In this document: piece after piece, positions 5,861 through 7,106 of the stretch | Layout of the letters: every line of letters begins with the position of its first letter | How positions within the stretch are numbered: the stretch's first letter is position 1 | The notes under the pieces: generated by a model | Told to the model about the DNA's origin: nothing | Seen by the model: only the letters and a program-made list of their open reading frames with translations | Database searches by the model: none | Program-made: the position numbers and the translations under genes | Assembly: GCA_964529445.1 (NCBI GenBank) | Contig: CAZGWJ010000117.1 | Coordinates: forward strand, 1-7,106 | Direction of reading: 5' to 3' | DNA length: 7,106 nt | DNA from: CAZGWJ01 sp964529445 | Lineage (GTDB): Bacteria > Oederibacteriota > Muellerivitia > Muellerivitales > Muellerivitaceae

Positions 5861-6859
5861 ATGAATTCGAACCGGAAAATGATCCTCCTGCTTCTCGGTG
5901 CCGCCTCCGTGGCGCAGGGGCTGGCGTACGCCCTGCCGGCCTACTTCACCGCGATCCTGATGTTCGCGGGCATCAACGCCATCCTGGCCGTTTCCCTCAA
6001 TGTGGTGAACGGGCTTTCGGGACAGTTCTCCATCGGCCACGCCGGGTTCATGGCCGTGGGCGCCTACGCTTCGGCCGCCGTGAGCGTTTACCTGCTGCCC
6101 TCCTGGCAGGGAAATCCCTGGGGCGGGCAGGCCGCGCTCCTGGTGGCCCTGGCGGTCGGCGCCCTGGCCAGCGGGCTCGTGGGTTGGCTTGTGGGGCTTC
6201 CCGCCCTGCGCTTGAGGGGGGACTACCTGGCCATCGCCACGCTGGGAGTGGGAGAGATCATCCGGGTCGTCATCCTCAATGTCGATGCCGTGGGCGGGGC
6301 CCGCGGGTTCACGGGGATCCCCCCGACCTCCTCGGCCTTCCTGATCTACGGGTTCCTGGCCTTCTGCGTCGCGGCCACCCACCGGCTCATGCTTTCCACG
6401 CACGGAAGGGCCCTTCTTTCCGTCCGAGAGGACGAGACGGCGGCCGGGGCCCTGGGCGTGAACACCACCGAATACAAGGTGCGGGCTTTCGTGCTTTCCG
6501 CCGGGGCGGCCGGGGTGGCCGGGGGCCTGTTCGCCCATTACCTGACGGTCATCAACCCGTCCTCCTTCACGTTCATGCGTTCGGTGGAGGTGGTGGTCAT
6601 GGTCGTCCTGGGGGGGATGGGGTCCATCTCGGGTTCGGTCGTGGCGGCGCTCCTTTTGACCGTGTTGCCGGAGGTCCTGCGCCCCCTGCAGGCCTACACC
6701 GGGGGCGTGGACCTGCGCATGGTGATCTACTCCTTCCTGTTGATCCTCATGATGCTGTTGAGGCCCCAGGGCCTCTTCGGCCGCAAGGAACTCTGGCAAC
6801 TCTGGAAAAGAAAGGGAAAAGGGGACCGCGGAGACGCAGAGCCACAGAGGAAGAATTGA
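5861..6859 (+). CDS. livM: Branched-chain amino acid ABC transporter permease LivM
   Basis: The second inner-membrane channel subunit, partner of LivH. The 332-residue protein has a hydrophobic N-terminus and multiple membrane segments. The LivM signature LNVVNGLSGQFSIGHAGFMA spans residues 46-65. LRLRGDYLAIATLGVGEIIRVV and GGARGFTGIP follow in the cytoplasmic region, then GALGVNTTEYKVRAFVLSA, and the closing LRPQGLFGR. ATG 5861 is chosen for the GAGG site just upstream; ATG 5879 is a possible shorter start. The oddity is the C-terminus: after GLFGRKELWQLWKRKGKG the reading frame enters a repeat element at 6825, so the last 11 residues (322-332, DRGDAEPQRKN) and the stop codon are encoded by repeat DNA. 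This tail is hydrophilic and beyond the conserved permease, so function is probably intact. Confidence 0.96.
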   Translation: MNSNRKMILLLLGAASVAQGLAYALPAYFTAILMFAGINAILAVSLNVVNGLSGQFSIGHAGFMAVGAYASAAVSVYLLPSWQGNPWGGQAALLVALAVGALASGLVGWLVGLPALRLRGDYLAIATLGVGEIIRVVILNVDAVGGARGFTGIPPTSSAFLIYGFLAFCVAATHRLMLSTHGRALLSVREDETAAGALGVNTTEYKVRAFVLSAGAAGVAGGLFAHYLTVINPSSFTFMRSVEVVVMVVLGGMGSISGSVVAALLLTVLPEVLRPLQAYTGGVDLRMVIYSFLLILMMLLRPQGLFGRKELWQLWKRKGKGDRGDAEPQRKN

Positions 6860-6926
6860 TGGGATGATGTAATGACAAGAATGATTTTCTCTGCGTGGCG
6901 CGAAGCGCCTTGGCGTACTTGGCGGT
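6825..6926. repeat. REP-like inverted-repeat element overlapping the livM end (mixed GGAG/CCAAG type)
   Basis: A 102-base element begins ACCGCGGAG, ACGCAGAG, CCACAGAG (6825 onward) and ends CTTGGCGGT at 6926. The outer ends ACCGC/GCGGT (6825-6829, 6922-6926) are complementary, and ACGCAGAG (6834-6841) pairs with CTCTGCGT (6889-6896). The right arm carries extra material: a perfect GGCGC-GAA-GCGCC hairpin (6897-6909) and two CTTGGCG-type units. Read in reverse complement, these give ACCGCCAAG and TACGCCAAG. The arms are therefore of two related unit types, as if mosaic. The design matches the element at 5744-5851: ACC...GGT ends, 8-9-base units ending AG, about 100 bases, and placed in a gap between liv genes. 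It overlaps the last 35 bases of livM. Confidence 0.75.
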
Positions 6927-6932
6927 GAAAGG
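6927..6932 (+). promoter_or_regulatory. Shine-Dalgarno of livG at the repeat edge
   Basis: GAAAGG starts on the base after the second repeat ends. It is six bases before GTG 6939 and 15 before GTG 6948, favouring 6939 on spacing. The arrangement repeats that at livM. Confidence 0.5.
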
Positions 6933-6938
6933 CTTGTT

Positions 6939-7106
6939 GTGGGTTCAGTGACTAAAAACATCGTGCTGGACGTCGAAAACGTCACCCTCGCCTTCGGCGG
7001 TCTGGTGGCCGTCTCCGACTTCTCGCTCGCCCTGCGCGAGGGGGAGGTGGCCGGCCTCATCGGGCCCAACGGGGCGGGGAAGACCACGGTCTTCAACGTG
7101 CTCTCG
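6939..7106 (+). CDS. livG: Branched-chain amino acid ABC transporter ATP-binding protein LivG (3' truncated by the window)
   Basis: The first 56 codons of a cytoplasmic ABC ATPase. The frame reads KNIVLDVENVTLAFGG, then LVAVSDFSLALREGEV, then GLIGPNGAGKTTVFNVLS. The A-loop aromatic (Phe of LAFGG) and the complete Walker A motif GPNGAGKT are present. FGGLVAV followed by GPNGAGKTTVFN is characteristic of LivG, and position after livM agrees. Walker B, signature and H-loop lie beyond the window. The start is either GTG 6939 (SD GAAAGG six bases upstream) or GTG 6948, which gives an N-terminus closer to the length I recall for LivG; both are GTG. The gene follows livM across a repeat element rather than overlapping it. 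LivF is expected next. Confidence 0.92.
   Translation, partial: MGSVTKNIVLDVENVTLAFGGLVAVSDFSLALREGEVAGLIGPNGAGKTTVFNVLS

Noticed and set aside
5687..7096. 469-codon open frame on the - strand opposite livM and livG
   Set aside because: Antisense to two clear permease/ATPase genes, low-complexity Gly/His/Asp/Gln-rich translation, and it reads through both repeat elements, which commonly create such spurious frames.

Overview
The window is a GC-rich stretch of a bacterial chromosome, with strongly G/C-biased third codon positions. All recognisable genes are on the + strand. The features point to a Gram-negative-type cell: a lipoprotein-anchored periplasmic-type binding protein, a secreted Thr/Pro-linker protein with a FlgD-like C-terminal domain, and a PilZ protein. 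Such Thr-rich linkers, together with intergenic GAAG-type repeats, make me think of Acidobacteriota, Desulfobacterota/Myxococcota or a related uncultured lineage. The phylum cannot be settled from this sequence alone.

Layout. (1) 2-457: the 3' end of a secreted protein, with an alternating-threonine linker followed by an Ig-like FlgD-type C-terminal domain. (2) 665-1027: a small single-domain PilZ (c-di-GMP receptor) protein behind a good sigma70-like promoter. (3) 1094-3385: a complete Cu+-type P1B ATPase (CopA) with one N-terminal metal-binding domain; its exact start is uncertain. (4) 3532-7106: a branched-chain (or related) amino-acid ABC importer in the order livK, livH, livM, livG; livG runs off the window, and livF is expected beyond it.

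The importer genes form one functional module: LivK captures the substrate outside the membrane, LivH and LivM form the channel, and LivG (with the unseen LivF) hydrolyses ATP. Transcription looks split. livK has its own promoter and is closed by a strong intrinsic terminator. A second near-consensus promoter then starts livHMG, so binding protein and membrane/ATPase parts can be made at different levels.

The most noteworthy non-coding structure is a pair of about 100-bp imperfect inverted-repeat elements. One fills the livH-livM gap (5744-5851) and one the livM-livG gap (6825-6926). Both are built from 8-9-base units ending in AG, both begin with ACC and end with GGT, and both end just before the ribosome binding site of the next gene. 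The second invades the livM reading frame and supplies the last 11 codons and the stop. I saw no CRISPR array, tRNA, rRNA, transposase or defence system; apart from the paired repeats, the gene content is ordinary.
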